From positions 62,001-126,000 of the forward strand of contig NZ_RZNA01000024.1 of NCBI RefSeq assembly GCF_003992595.1: DNA of 64,000 nt, read 5' to 3'. This stretch comes from Flagellimonas oceanensis. Lineage in GTDB: Bacteria > Bacteroidota > Bacteroidia > Flavobacteriales > Flavobacteriaceae. Both the position numbers and the translations under genes were made by a program. The stretch's first letter is position 1. Each line of letters begins with the position of its first letter. Below are positions 8,747-17,886 of this stretch, piece after piece. Under the pieces are notes generated by a model. It made no database searches, had not been told where the DNA came from, and saw only the letters and a list, made by a program, of their open reading frames with translations.

Positions 8747-8765
8747 TCGCACTAGATTAGAATGT

Positions 8766-8797
8766 CAAAAATACGGTTTTCTATCTTGCTTGTGCAA
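8766..8797 (-). promoter_or_regulatory. Promoter of the GT2/pyrC/DUF4296 operon
   Basis: On the minus strand TTG (8795-8797) is followed after 21 bases by TATTTTTG (8766-8773), 19 bases before ATG 8746. Confidence 0.55.
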
Positions 8798-8838
8798 GTT
8801 GATCATGGCAAGCTACACCCGTACTTGCCCAATATTTG

Positions 8839-8846
8839 TAACTTTG
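8839..8846 (+). promoter_or_regulatory. -7 box TAACTTTG for the GT39 gene
   Basis: This is an exact TAnnTTTG match about 20 bases before the start codon, divergent from the GT2 operon promoter. The -33 element is not clear. Confidence 0.5.
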
Positions 8847-8867
8847 CCCATCTAAAATCACATTTTG

Positions 8868-10523
8868 ATGTCTCAAAAGTTTCCTCGGCTTTTCTTTATT
8901 CTTTTAGCGGTTCTTTTTGCACTCAATCTTTTACAGGCTTCCTTTACAGAGCTTATCTACGATGAAGCTTATTACTGGTACTATGCCCAAGATATGGCCT
9001 GGGGATATTTTGACCATCCGTCCATGGTGGCGTTTTTGATCAAGCTCAGTAGTTTGCTTTTTGATGGCGAACTCGGGGTAAGATTCATGAGCTGTGTTTT
9101 ATCAGCGGGAACCTATGTTTTGCTATGGCTATTGACCGATAATCCCAAAAAGAAGGATTATGTGATTCATTTTTTTCTCTTGGTGTTCTCTTTTACCTTG
9201 ATGAATGCCTATGGCTTTCTTACCCTGCCCGATACATCCCTGTTATTTTTTACAGCGCTTTTCCTGTGGTTGTACAAACGTTTCCTGAAGGTTGAAGACA
9301 CTGTTGCAACCATTGGCCTTGGGTTGGTCATGGCGGCATTGATGTACAGTAAATATCATGCTGTATTGGTGATTCTGTTCGTATTCGCATCCAACTACAA
9401 GCTCATTTTCAATAAAAAGGCATGGTTGGCCGTGATTTTGGCCTTGATTTGCTATACTCCACACCTTGTGTGGCTCTATCAAAACGATTTTGTATCTATA
9501 ACCTTCCATTTGTACGAGCGGCCCAATCAAGCCTACTCTTTTGATGAATTCACACTAGGTTACTTTTTGAACATTGTTGCCATTATTGGTCTTTTGTTTT
9601 ATTGGATTTATGGCGCGCTCTTCAAGTTCAAGGTCACGGATAAGTTTTCCAAAGCATTGGTTTACTTGGTCTATGGAGTATTGATTTTCTTTTTCATCTC
9701 CAGTTTCAATAGAAGGGTTCAGGCACAATGGGCCATAGTGATTACGATTCCACTGGCAATAATCGCTTTTAACCGTTTATTGGAAAACGCCAAAAGTAGA
9801 AAATGGATGTACCGAATAGGCATGGTAAGCTTGGTGCTTTTGATGTACGCAAGGGCATGGATGATTTACCAACCTTTATTCCCAATGTTATTTGAAACAC
9901 ATGGCAACAAAGAATGGGTAAACGACCTAAAAACAAAATCCGGTGAAGTGCCTGTCATTTTTGAAAATTCTTACCGTCGATCGTCCATGTACGAATTTTA
10001 TTCCGATGTTCCTGCTATCTCGCTGAACAACTTCATGTATCGCAAAAACCAATATTCCATTGATGGTTCTGAAGAGCGTGTACGTGGAAAAAAAGTCTTG
10101 TATATCTCCAAATACAGAAAAAGTGGCGACATTTCCTATATGCATTTGGACAGCACGGTTTTTCACGGGATCTTTATGGATGATTTTCAATCATACCGAA
10201 GATTGAAGTGTATTGTGGACAAACCTGAAACCGGCATCCAGTATTCGTTAAAAGTTTACAATCCATACCCGTTTGATGTGCCTTTGGACCAACTGAAATA
10301 CACCATTTCATACTCCAATGAGCATAAACAGGTAAAGCAAATGCGCTCCTTGAAAGTGAATCCCGTATCGCGGCAAGAATCTCTCTTGAAATCAAAGGAT
10401 ACCATTAACTATACTTTTGAACTTCCCCTATCCCAAATGGAAAATCCATCGTATTTTAGGATTGGGATTGCAGAGAACAATCTGCCCCCTGGGCTCAACG
10501 GCAAACCTATCAAAATAGAGTAA
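8868..10523 (+). CDS. GT39/ArnT-like membrane glycosyltransferase
   Basis: The protein has 551 residues (two adjacent ATGs at 8865 and 8868; the second gives MSQKFPRLFF). It is a GT-C polytopic glycosyltransferase. After the first transmembrane helix comes the catalytic loop ELIYDEAYYWYYAQ, with the acidic DE that binds the polyprenyl-phosphate sugar, and then YFDHPSMVAFLIK. About ten hydrophobic helices fill residues 1-350, and a soluble C-terminal domain extends to the end. It probably moves a sugar from a polyprenyl-phosphate donor onto lipid A or a surface glycan. The stop codon overlaps the next ATG (TAATG). Confidence 0.8.
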   Translation: MSQKFPRLFFILLAVLFALNLLQASFTELIYDEAYYWYYAQDMAWGYFDHPSMVAFLIKLSSLLFDGELGVRFMSCVLSAGTYVLLWLLTDNPKKKDYVIHFFLLVFSFTLMNAYGFLTLPDTSLLFFTALFLWLYKRFLKVEDTVATIGLGLVMAALMYSKYHAVLVILFVFASNYKLIFNKKAWLAVILALICYTPHLVWLYQNDFVSITFHLYERPNQAYSFDEFTLGYFLNIVAIIGLLFYWIYGALFKFKVTDKFSKALVYLVYGVLIFFFISSFNRRVQAQWAIVITIPLAIIAFNRLLENAKSRKWMYRIGMVSLVLLMYARAWMIYQPLFPMLFETHGNKEWVNDLKTKSGEVPVIFENSYRRSSMYEFYSDVPAISLNNFMYRKNQYSIDGSEERVRGKKVLYISKYRKSGDISYMHLDSTVFHGIFMDDFQSYRRLKCIVDKPETGIQYSLKVYNPYPFDVPLDQLKYTISYSNEHKQVKQMRSLKVNPVSRQESLLKSKDTINYTFELPLSQMENPSYFRIGIAENNLPPGLNGKPIKIE

Positions 10524-11179
10524 TGGAACCCATTGAAAAGACAATCACTTCCTTGGATTGGATGACATTGACGTTATTCATGGCCCTGGTTGTTTTGGCA
10601 TTGGGGAAATATCTGTACCACAGGAAATTTTTGAACTTCATTATCCTTCCATTCAATGATAAATACATCCTGCTCCACAATAAAAAAGGACAATTCTCGC
10701 ATTGGTTCCATCTTCTGTTGACTGTGTTCCAACTCATCAATCTGTCGCTGTTCATCTTCCTGGTATCAAAATCTTTTGAACTCATACCATTCGAAAAGAA
10801 CATTTCCACCTATTTTATCATCTTGGGCGCATTAACGCTATTCGAGCTGGTAAAGTTCTTACTCCAAATGCTCACAGGGATTGTTTTCAATAGCTTGAGC
10901 CTAATTGGAGGGCTTGTTTTCAGTAAGGTTTCCTACCTCAATTACAGCAGTATAGCAATGGCCATTGCCAACATATTGTTGATATACATCACAACAGACT
11001 CAAAAACAATAATATATGTAGCCATTTCAGTAATAATCCTCATAAATGGCATCGGTGGAATTAAGCTGCTAAAGAACCATCAAAAAGCACTGTTTCCGTA
11101 TTTTATGTATTTTATTTTGTACCTTTGCACACTCGAAATTGCGCCCTTGGTGTTAATTGGAAGCTATTTAAAAGGTTGA
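10523..11179 (+). CDS. DUF4271 membrane protein
   Basis: The protein has 218 residues and about six hydrophobic helices. The N-terminal block (KFLNFIILPFNDKYILL) and the overall pattern match DUF4271, an inner-membrane family of Bacteroidota without an assigned function. It overlaps the stop of the GT39 gene by one base and ends six bases before hemD. The pairing of DUF4271 with hemD is one I recall from other Flavobacteriaceae. Confidence 0.8.
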   Translation: MEPIEKTITSLDWMTLTLFMALVVLALGKYLYHRKFLNFIILPFNDKYILLHNKKGQFSHWFHLLLTVFQLINLSLFIFLVSKSFELIPFEKNISTYFIILGALTLFELVKFLLQMLTGIVFNSLSLIGGLVFSKVSYLNYSSIAMAIANILLIYITTDSKTIIYVAISVIILINGIGGIKLLKNHQKALFPYFMYFILYLCTLEIAPLVLIGSYLKG

Positions 11180-11185
11180 AAACTT

Positions 11186-11929
11186 ATGAAAGTAAAAACA
11201 ATTTTGGTTTCCCAACCAGAACCCAAAGTCGAAAACTCACCCTACTCAAGACTGATTGAAAAAGAAAAGGTTAAAGTTGATTTTATCCCTTTCATCCATG
11301 TAGAAGGGGTAGAGGCCAAAGATGTTAGGCAGCAAAAAATCGACTTGAACAATTTCACAGCGATCATCCTGACCAGTAGAAACGCGGTGGATCATTTCTT
11401 TAGAATTGCTGAAGAAATGCGTTTTAAAGTTCCGGATTCCATGAAGTATTTTTGTCAGTCTGAGGCCGTTGCCTACTACCTGCAGAAATATGTGGTTTAC
11501 AGAAAAAGAAAGATCTATGTTGGGAAAAGAACTTTTAACGAGTTGACCCCGCTGATCAAAAAGTACAAGGATGAAAAATTCCTATTGCCATCCTCTGATT
11601 CCTTGAAACCCGTAGTCCCTCAATTGCTGGATGAACTTGGGGTAAACTGGACTCGTGGTATCTTCTACAAAACGGTAATTAGTGACCTTTCTGACCTTAG
11701 GAATGTGTATTACGACATTTTGGTTTTCTTTAGCCCATCCGGCATTGAATCCCTTATGAAGAACTTTCCCGATTTTGAACAGAAAAACACCAGAATCGCC
11801 GTTTTTGGCAACAGTACGGTCAAAGCAGCGACCAATGCAGGCCTTCGGATAGATATTCAGGCTCCCACGCCAGAAACTCCATCCATGACCATGGCATTGC
11901 AGAAGTACATTACCAGCGTAAATAAATAA
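11186..11929 (+). CDS. hemD: Uroporphyrinogen-III synthase
   Basis: This 247-residue protein has the two alternating Rossmann-like domains of HemD. Typical segments are AIILTSRNAVDHFF near 63-76, FLLPSSDS near 130, and the VFFSPSGIESL segment near 184 with a following AVFGNSTVKAA. The enzyme cyclises hydroxymethylbilane to uroporphyrinogen III in haem synthesis. HemD sequences are very divergent, so the assignment rests on the fold pattern and on the DUF4271 neighbour. Confidence 0.8.
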   Translation: MKVKTILVSQPEPKVENSPYSRLIEKEKVKVDFIPFIHVEGVEAKDVRQQKIDLNNFTAIILTSRNAVDHFFRIAEEMRFKVPDSMKYFCQSEAVAYYLQKYVVYRKRKIYVGKRTFNELTPLIKKYKDEKFLLPSSDSLKPVVPQLLDELGVNWTRGIFYKTVISDLSDLRNVYYDILVFFSPSGIESLMKNFPDFEQKNTRIAVFGNSTVKAATNAGLRIDIQAPTPETPSMTMALQKYITSVNK

Positions 11930-11951
11930 AAAACGAACTGGTTCAAAAAAA

Positions 11952-11982
11952 CAAAAAGCCCCGTCCATGGACGGGGCTTTAC
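11952..11982. terminator. Bidirectional terminator between hemD and pckA
   Basis: The stem AAAGCCCCGTCC / GGACGGGGCTTT is flanked by A-rich sequence on the left and a T-rich right side. It can serve both convergent genes. Confidence 0.8.
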
Positions 11983-11986
11983 TTTT

Positions 11987-13603
11987 CTAGAAAGCATATC
12001 GCTGTGGTCCTCCCCTTCGGATTTCCTCGCTGGCATATTCCTCGAACTTCTTGAAGTTCTCCCTAAAAGCGTTCGTGAGCTTGAAGGCTGTTTTGTAATA
12101 GGCTTCGTCATCGTTCCAGGTCGCCCTTGGACTCAGCACTTTAGTCGGTACTCCTGGACACTCCCTTGGCTGTGCCACTCCGAACACGGAATGGATATGG
12201 TATTTTTCGTAATTGTAAAGCCCCAGTTCCCCGCTCAATGCGGCACTGATCATAGCTCTGGTATACTTTAGCTTCATTCGGGTGCCCACTCCGTAGGGGC
12301 CTCCGGTCCATCCGGTATTGACCAACCATACGTCCACGCCGGATTCCTTCATCTTTCGGCTCAGCATCTCGGCGTATTTTGCGGGGTGCAAGGGCATGAA
12401 GGGTGCCCCAAAACAGGCCGAGAACGAGGGCTGTGGCTCCACCACGCCCGCTTCGGTGCCCGCCACCTTGGCCGTATAGCCCGAAATGAAATGGTAGGCC
12501 GCTTGGGCCGGGGTCAACTTGGAAATCGGGGGCAATACCCCGAAGGCATCCGCGGTCAGGAAGAATATGTTCTTCACGTTCTTACCTATTGATGGCTGTT
12601 GGATGTTCTCGATATGGTGGATGGGATAGCTTACCCTTGTGTTCTGGGTTATGGAGGTGTCCGTGAAATCAACTTTCCCATTCTCGTCCATTATGACATT
12701 TTCCAGAATAGCACCTTTCTTGATGGCCCCGTAGATCTCCGGCTCTTTCTCTTTCGATAGGTCGATTACTTTGGCGTAGCAACCACCCTCGAAGTTGAAC
12801 ACGGTATTGTCGGGCGTCCAGCCATGCTCATCATCCCCGATGAGTTTTCTGTTCAGGTCGGTGGAAAGAGTAGTCTTTCCCGTTCCCGATAGGCCAAAAA
12901 ATATCGCCGTGTCCCCCGATTCCCCCACATTGGCGGAGCAGTGCATCGGCAGGGTGTTCCTATAGACCGGAAGGATGAAGTTGAGCGCGGAGAATATCCC
13001 CTTCTTGATTTCCCCCGTATAGCCCGTGCCTCCGATAAGGGCGATTTTTCTGCTGAAGTTCAGGATGGCGAAATTGTGCTGCCTTGTCCCATCGACTTTG
13101 GGGTCGGCCATGAACCCTGGAGCATTTACAACGGTCCACTCAGGGTCAAAGTCCTCCAGTTCCGCTTCAGTTGGGCGGAGGAACATGTTATGGGCGAACA
13201 TATTGGACCAGGGATATTCGTTGATTACCCTGATATTGAGTTTGTAGTCAGGATCCGCACAGGCATAGGAGTCCCTCACATAAAGTTCCTTTTCGTTGAG
13301 GTAGGCGATGACCTTGTCATAGAGTGCATCGAAACTGTCGCTCTCGAAGGGGATGTTGATATCGCCCCACCAGACCTTGTCGGCAGTGATCTCGTCCCTC
13401 ACGATGAAACGGTCCTTGGGAGACCGGCCTGTGAACTCCCCTGTGTTGACGGCCAGAGCGCCCGATGAGGCCTCCTTGCCCATTCCTTTTTCAATGTTAA
13501 TGTCCTGAAGCGCTTCAGGGGATAGTTGGTAATGGATGTTGTCGTGGTTTATTCCGTAATCATTTAACGAAATCGTTTTCGTAACTGAAGCAGAATCCTT
13601 CAT
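11987..13603 (-). CDS. pckA: Phosphoenolpyruvate carboxykinase (ATP)
   Basis: The 538-residue enzyme converts oxaloacetate plus ATP to phosphoenolpyruvate, the entry step of gluconeogenesis. Kinase motif 1a (GLSGTGKT, residues 237-244), the substrate loop IGGTGYTGEIKKG near 190-202, and a conserved lid-region R-x-P are visible; the length is normal. The coding sequence is unusual: lines I counted give about 45-68% GC, averaging roughly 55%, against about 38-44% in flanking genes, with a strong bias to G or C in third positions. This could reflect acquisition from a GC-richer relative. A TAGCTTTG -7 box lies 22 bases upstream. Confidence 0.95.
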   Translation of the reverse strand: MKDSASVTKTISLNDYGINHDNIHYQLSPEALQDINIEKGMGKEASSGALAVNTGEFTGRSPKDRFIVRDEITADKVWWGDINIPFESDSFDALYDKVIAYLNEKELYVRDSYACADPDYKLNIRVINEYPWSNMFAHNMFLRPTEAELEDFDPEWTVVNAPGFMADPKVDGTRQHNFAILNFSRKIALIGGTGYTGEIKKGIFSALNFILPVYRNTLPMHCSANVGESGDTAIFFGLSGTGKTTLSTDLNRKLIGDDEHGWTPDNTVFNFEGGCYAKVIDLSKEKEPEIYGAIKKGAILENVIMDENGKVDFTDTSITQNTRVSYPIHHIENIQQPSIGKNVKNIFFLTADAFGVLPPISKLTPAQAAYHFISGYTAKVAGTEAGVVEPQPSFSACFGAPFMPLHPAKYAEMLSRKMKESGVDVWLVNTGWTGGPYGVGTRMKLKYTRAMISAALSGELGLYNYEKYHIHSVFGVAQPRECPGVPTKVLSPRATWNDDEAYYKTAFKLTNAFRENFKKFEEYASEEIRRGGPQRYAF

Positions 13604-13624
13604 AGTTTTATTTTTATGTTGCTA

Positions 13625-13632
13625 CAAAGCTA
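13625..13632 (-). promoter_or_regulatory. pckA -7 box TAGCTTTG
   Basis: This is an exact TAnnTTTG match on the minus strand, 21 bases before the pckA ATG. No TTG stands at the usual -33 distance. Confidence 0.5.
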
Positions 13633-13666
13633 GAAATTATTCAGTTTTTGTCCTTTTAAAACCAGC

Positions 13667-14059
13667 TTAATTGACCTCTTTTTGGGTTAAAATGTGATAT
13701 CCCAAATAAATCCATGCAGCGATTAGCAAAACACCTCCAATTGGTGTTAAAAAACCGATGACCTTAAAATTGAAGGAGGTTAAACTGTTCAATGCCAACA
13801 AATAAATAGAAAAGGAGAACAGTATCACACCTGAAAGCACCAGAGCAAATACTGTTTTCTTGGTCTTTGCTTCCATTCCATTCCATCCTCCCAAAAAAAG
13901 AAGGAACAAAGCATGGTAGATTTGGTATCGAACCCCTGTTTCAAAGGTAGCGACCGCTTCGGTATCCACCAGTTTTTCCAATCCATGCGCCCCAAAAGCA
14001 CCGAGTATGATTGCCAACATACCCATCACTACCCCTATTAATAAAATTGTTCTGTTCAT
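13667..14059 (-). CDS. DUF423 membrane protein
   Basis: The 130-residue protein has four predicted transmembrane helices. It carries the DUF423 signature GAFGAHGLE at residues 21-29 and YQIYHALFLLFLG near 45. This small inner-membrane family (YgdD-like) is widespread, and its biochemical role is unknown. It stands alone between the pckA promoter region and the divergent saccharopine dehydrogenase gene. Confidence 0.85.
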   Translation of the reverse strand: MNRTILLIGVVMGMLAIILGAFGAHGLEKLVDTEAVATFETGVRYQIYHALFLLFLGGWNGMEAKTKKTVFALVLSGVILFSFSIYLLALNSLTSFNFKVIGFLTPIGGVLLIAAWIYLGYHILTQKEVN

Positions 14060-14138
14060 AACTTTATAAAGCTATTTTTTTAAAAATATAACATTTTAAT
14101 ACCTTAGTGACCATTCAATTCAAAAGTAAACAAAACAC

Positions 14139-15512
14139 ATGGTCCGTACTATTTTAGTTGTTGGAGCAGGTAAATCAACCTCATACCTACTAGATTATTT
14201 TCTTAAAAAGTCAGACGAAGAAAACATACATATCAAGATCGGGGATCTCCACCCCGAGAATATCCCTGATGCTTTTGCAAATCATCCCAACTGTACAGTG
14301 TTCGGATTGGATATTTTCAATGAAGAAGAAAGAAAAAAAGCTGTTTGCGAAGCATCCATCGTGGTTTCCATGCTTCCGGCCAGAATGCACATCAATGTTG
14401 CCCACGATTGCATCGAGTTTGAAAAGCACTTCATTACCGCTTCCTATGTCAGTGATGAGCTGAGAGCTTTGGATGCTGTGGTAAAAGAAAAAGGATTGGT
14501 CTTTATGAACGAGATAGGCCTGGACCCTGGAATCGATCATATGAGCGCCATGGAAGTTATTGATAGAATCAGGGATGCGGGTGGTAAAATGCTATTGTTC
14601 GAATCTTTTACCGGTGGCTTGGTCGCACCGGAGAGTGACACCAACTTGTGGAATTATAAATTCACTTGGAACCCGAGAAATGTGGTATTGGCAGGTCAAG
14701 GCGGAGCGGCTAAATTCATTCAAGAAGGCACCTATAAATATATTCCTTACCAAAAACTTTTCAGAAGAACCGAGTTTTTGGAAATAGAGGATTACGGATC
14801 TTTTGAGGTTTACGCCAATAGGGATTCTTTAAAGTATCGTGAGGCCTATGGTTTGCAGGATGCGCTGACTTTATATCGGGGCACCATGAGAAGAGTCGGT
14901 TTTTCCAAAGCATGGCAAATGTTCGTGATTCTAGGAATGACGGATGATAGCTATACGATTGAAAATTCAGAAGGAATGTCGTACCGCGAATTTGTGAATC
15001 TATTTTTGCCCTACTCCCCAACGGATTCGGTGGAATTAAAACTGAGGCATTACCTGAAGATTGATCAAGATGATATCATGTGGGGAAAACTGCTTGACCT
15101 GAACATTTTTGATGCCACCAAGAAAATCCCATTGAAAAATGCATCACCCGCCCAAATGCTACAATATATCTTAGAGGATAGTTGGACATTGAAAGAGCAT
15201 GAAAAGGACATGATTGTGATGTACCATAAGTTTGGCTACGAGTTAGAAGGCGAAAAGAAACAAATTGATGCCAATATGGTGGTTATCGGGGAGAACCGAA
15301 CCTACACCGCCATGTCCAAAACGGTGGGATTACCCGTTGCCATGGCCACATTGCATATTCTGAACGGGAAGATAACCACTCCGGGCGTTCAAATTCCTAT
15401 TAACAAAGAAGTTTATAAACCCATTCTGGATGAGCTCAAGGCCAACGGCATTCAATTCAAAGAATATGAAAAGCCTTATTTGGGCTATAATCCTGATTCT
15501 GTTGCCAGTTAG
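14139..15512 (+). CDS. Saccharopine dehydrogenase family protein
   Basis: The 457-residue protein has an N-terminal Rossmann motif (VVGAGKSTSYL, residues 7-17), then SMLPARMH and NEIGLDPGIDHM near 125, which are typical of the Lys9-type saccharopine reductase family. The family interconverts saccharopine and glutamate plus aminoadipate semialdehyde in lysine degradation. The closeness to an Lrp/AsnC regulator (49 bases downstream) and to alanine dehydrogenase suggests amino-acid catabolism. The exact direction in vivo is inference. Confidence 0.8.
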   Translation: MVRTILVVGAGKSTSYLLDYFLKKSDEENIHIKIGDLHPENIPDAFANHPNCTVFGLDIFNEEERKKAVCEASIVVSMLPARMHINVAHDCIEFEKHFITASYVSDELRALDAVVKEKGLVFMNEIGLDPGIDHMSAMEVIDRIRDAGGKMLLFESFTGGLVAPESDTNLWNYKFTWNPRNVVLAGQGGAAKFIQEGTYKYIPYQKLFRRTEFLEIEDYGSFEVYANRDSLKYREAYGLQDALTLYRGTMRRVGFSKAWQMFVILGMTDDSYTIENSEGMSYREFVNLFLPYSPTDSVELKLRHYLKIDQDDIMWGKLLDLNIFDATKKIPLKNASPAQMLQYILEDSWTLKEHEKDMIVMYHKFGYELEGEKKQIDANMVVIGENRTYTAMSKTVGLPVAMATLHILNGKITTPGVQIPINKEVYKPILDELKANGIQFKEYEKPYLGYNPDSVAS

Positions 15513-15560
15513 TCTTTTTTATATTTTCAATATCTTTAGCTTCAAATCAAAATCGAAGTT

Positions 15561-16031
15561 GTGAAAAACAATAACAATTCAGTTAAGGTTGATGGAATTG
15601 ACAAGAAAATCCTAAGGTATCTTATGGAGGATGCCCGTAAACCGATTCTTGAAATTGCCAGAAATATAGGTATCTCGGGGGCGGCCATACATCAAAGGTT
15701 GCGCAAATTGGAAAGCTCTGGACTTATTGCTGGGTCAAAATTTGTCATCAACCCCAGGGTTTTGGGGTATTCCACCATGGCATATATTGGCATTTATCTG
15801 GATAAAGCCATGGCCAATCCAAGAGCAGTAAAGGAATTGGAGCGTATTCCAGAGGTTTTGGAGTGCCATTACACCACGGGAAATTGGTCCATACTCATCA
15901 AAGTGCTTTGCAGGGACAACGAACATTTAATGCAGGTGCTCAACAAAAAAATCCAGCAAATCGAAGGGGTCTCACGTACAGAAACCTTTATTTCCTTGAA
16001 CCAACAAATTGATCGCCAAATACAGATTTGA
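15561..16031 (+). CDS. Lrp/AsnC family transcriptional regulator
   Basis: This 156-residue protein starts at GTG. An N-terminal winged helix-turn-helix (VDGIDKKILRYLMEDAR at 10-26, ISGAAIHQRLRKLESSGLI at 38-56) is followed by the RAM/AsnC ligand-binding domain (about 70-150). Such regulators sense amino acids and control their catabolism. The neighbours (saccharopine dehydrogenase family protein upstream, alanine dehydrogenase about 2 kb downstream) are natural targets, though no operator was identified. A near-consensus -7 box (TATCTTTA) lies about 30 bases upstream. Confidence 0.88.
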   Translation: MKNNNNSVKVDGIDKKILRYLMEDARKPILEIARNIGISGAAIHQRLRKLESSGLIAGSKFVINPRVLGYSTMAYIGIYLDKAMANPRAVKELERIPEVLECHYTTGNWSILIKVLCRDNEHLMQVLNKKIQQIEGVSRTETFISLNQQIDRQIQI

Positions 16032-16034
16032 TAT

Positions 16035-16065
16035 TTGTATTCAATCTAAATAAATATTACATTTG
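16035..16065 (+). promoter_or_regulatory. Full promoter TTG - 20 - TACATTTG, four bases before ATG
   Basis: TTG at 16035-16037 and TACATTTG at 16058-16065 are separated by 20 bases, matching both Bacteroidota elements. The ATG is at 16070, so transcription should begin at or within a base or two of the start codon. Confidence 0.65.
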
Positions 16066-16069
16066 ACCC

Positions 16070-16390
16070 ATGAATGTAATATTTCAGTCTACATATTACA
16101 CCCTGTATCAGGCCAACAAGGAACGTTGTTTTTATCTCGATTTCGGACAAAAAACCGTTCGTATGTCCTTGTGCCAGTTATTGTCGCTCCGTCATAAAGT
16201 AATGAGCATAGCCATTGAAGATCATTTTGACAGCGAATTGAATACTCATGGTTTTGAGATTTTGATGCTTTGCAACAAAGAGCACCTCTTTATCCTGAAC
16301 ACCCTTGAGTTATTGGACCTTAAAAATCTCGTTGAAAACGGTTTCATGGCGATAGGACTTTCAACCAAACCCATGGTAGTTGGCCAATAG
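16070..16390 (+). CDS. Hypothetical small protein (possibly DUF6686)
   Basis: This 106-residue soluble protein has no signal peptide or membrane helix. The start (MNVIFQSTYYTLYQANKERC) and a hydrophobic C-terminal half resemble a small Bacteroidota family that I tentatively recall as DUF6686; no function is known. The promoter sits so close that the mRNA is probably leaderless. It lies between the Lrp regulator and ferritin. Confidence 0.6.
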   Translation: MNVIFQSTYYTLYQANKERCFYLDFGQKTVRMSLCQLLSLRHKVMSIAIEDHFDSELNTHGFEILMLCNKEHLFILNTLELLDLKNLVENGFMAIGLSTKPMVVGQ

Positions 16391-16501
16391 TCCTACTTCC
16401 TTTAATCCAGTCTTAATTGATTTCTAAATTATAGGTGTCCATATGTGAAACAGATTAAATTCTGTAACTTTATGGTACAATCACGTTAGAATACACATAC
16501 T

Positions 16502-17020
16502 ATGAAAGATATTGCAAGACAAAGCATGAGCATTAAAGTGGAATCCATGGATTTGCTCAACGGACAGATAAAAATGGAGGCCCATGCCTCTGCCACCTAT
16601 TTGGCCATGGCTTCTTGGTGCGAACAAAACGGCTTTTTTACCAGTGCCAAGTTTTTCTTCAAACAGGCAGAGGAGGAACGTGAGCACATGATGAAAATTT
16701 TCAACTTTTTGGTGGATACCGGAGGTAACCCCATTTCTCCTGAAGTAACAGGAATCAATCATGACTATTCATCCATTGTCGATGTTTTTGAATCCACTTT
16801 GGAACACGAGGTCAAAGTGACGAAATCCATCCACAATATTGTAAAAAAAGCTAGAGAAGCGGGCGATATCGCCACCGAACGTTTCTTGGACTGGTTTGTT
16901 ATGGAGCAAATTGAAGAAGAGAATACGATTAGGGACATTTTGGATATGATCGAAGTTACCGGCACCGAAGGTGTAGGTCTTCAAATGATCGACAACCAAG
17001 TTGCCAATTGGATCGAGTAA
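16502..17020 (+). CDS. ftnA: Ferritin
   Basis: The 172-residue non-haem ferritin stores iron as a 24-mer shell. Ferroxidase ligands can be assigned: Glu26 (in KMEAHASATYLAM), Glu59 and His62 (the E-x-x-H of helix B), a Glu near 99 in helix C, and the Glu/Gln pair in VMEQIEEE of helix D. The pattern fits bacterial FtnA and not bacterioferritin, since there is no haem-binding Met. A near-consensus -7 box TAACTTTA lies about 35 bases before the ATG. A strong bidirectional terminator follows. Confidence 0.93.
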   Translation: MKDIARQSMSIKVESMDLLNGQIKMEAHASATYLAMASWCEQNGFFTSAKFFFKQAEEEREHMMKIFNFLVDTGGNPISPEVTGINHDYSSIVDVFESTLEHEVKVTKSIHNIVKKAREAGDIATERFLDWFVMEQIEEENTIRDILDMIEVTGTEGVGLQMIDNQVANWIE

Positions 17021-17035
17021 TCCATTGATGGTATA

Positions 17036-17067
17036 TAAAAAAGGGAGCCAATTGGCTCCCTTTTTTG
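17036..17067. terminator. Bidirectional terminator between ferritin and YugP-type protease
   Basis: The perfect stem AAAAGGGAGCC / GGCTCCCTTTT has A and T tracts on the two sides. It serves both convergent genes. Confidence 0.88.
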
Positions 17068-17087
17068 TTTCATAATTTTATATACTC

Positions 17088-17789
17088 TTAATCTCTGCCA
17101 CCAAATACTTGAAGTGCCCAGTACAATAGAGAAGCTAATGCACCCAACGCTGCCACCAGATAGGTTCTCGCTGCCCATTTCAGTGCATCTTCCGCTCCGG
17201 AATACTCTTCTTGGGTCACCATATTCTTTTGCTTTAGCCATACCAATGCTCTTTTACTGGCATCGTATTCCACAGGCAGGGTAATAAAACTGAACAAGGT
17301 CGCAAAGCCCATCATGATCAATCCGGCCACGGCGATATAAAAACCGATACCACCGGCAACACCAGTTGCAGCCATCAACATAATACCTCCAAACACCACC
17401 CAAGTGGACATCCCGGAGGTAACACTTACCACCGGAACCAATTTGGAACGCATGGTCAACCATTCATACGCTTGTGCATGCTGCACCGCATGTCCGCATT
17501 CGTGAGCCGCAACCGCTGCTGCAGAAGCATTACGTTGGTTATAGACTCCTTCACTAAGGTTAACCGTTTTGTTTTTGGGATTGTAGTGGTCCGTCAACAT
17601 GCCGGGAGTGGAAATTACCTTTACATCCCTGATTCCATGGTCATCGAGCATTTTCTGGGCAATTTCTGCACCGCTCATTCCATTTCGCAAATGGACCTTT
17701 GAATATTTTTTGAATTTGCTCTTCAATCGGTTGCTCACTAGCCAGCTGACCAGGGCGATTCCACCAATCAATATATAATATGTCATCAT
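17088..17789 (-). CDS. YugP-type membrane zinc metallopeptidase
   Basis: I choose the ATG at 17789 (MMTYYILIGG) because the signal-anchor helix starts there; an upstream in-frame start at 17825 would add 12 polar or aromatic residues. The 233-residue protein belongs to the neutral zinc metallopeptidase family of B. subtilis YugP. The zinc motif HECGH is at about 96-100, preceded by VYNQRNASAAAVAA. An N-terminal helix and two or three C-terminal helices embed it in the inner membrane. The substrates are unknown. Confidence 0.85.
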   Translation of the reverse strand: MMTYYILIGGIALVSWLVSNRLKSKFKKYSKVHLRNGMSGAEIAQKMLDDHGIRDVKVISTPGMLTDHYNPKNKTVNLSEGVYNQRNASAAAVAAHECGHAVQHAQAYEWLTMRSKLVPVVSVTSGMSTWVVFGGIMLMAATGVAGGIGFYIAVAGLIMMGFATLFSFITLPVEYDASKRALVWLKQKNMVTQEEYSGAEDALKWAARTYLVAALGALASLLYWALQVFGGRD

Positions 17790-17886
17790 AGCCTTATCTC
17801 TTTTATATGAATATAAATATACCACATAAAAGCAAAAACCCCGCCAAATTATGGCAGGGCTCTTATACTGTCAAAATGTTAGTTTC

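Noticed and set aside
12941..13468. Open frame of 175 codons on the plus strand, opposite pckA
   Set aside because: It is the antisense shadow of a GC-rich gene. The frame has no recognisable domain, and pckA on the other strand is certain.
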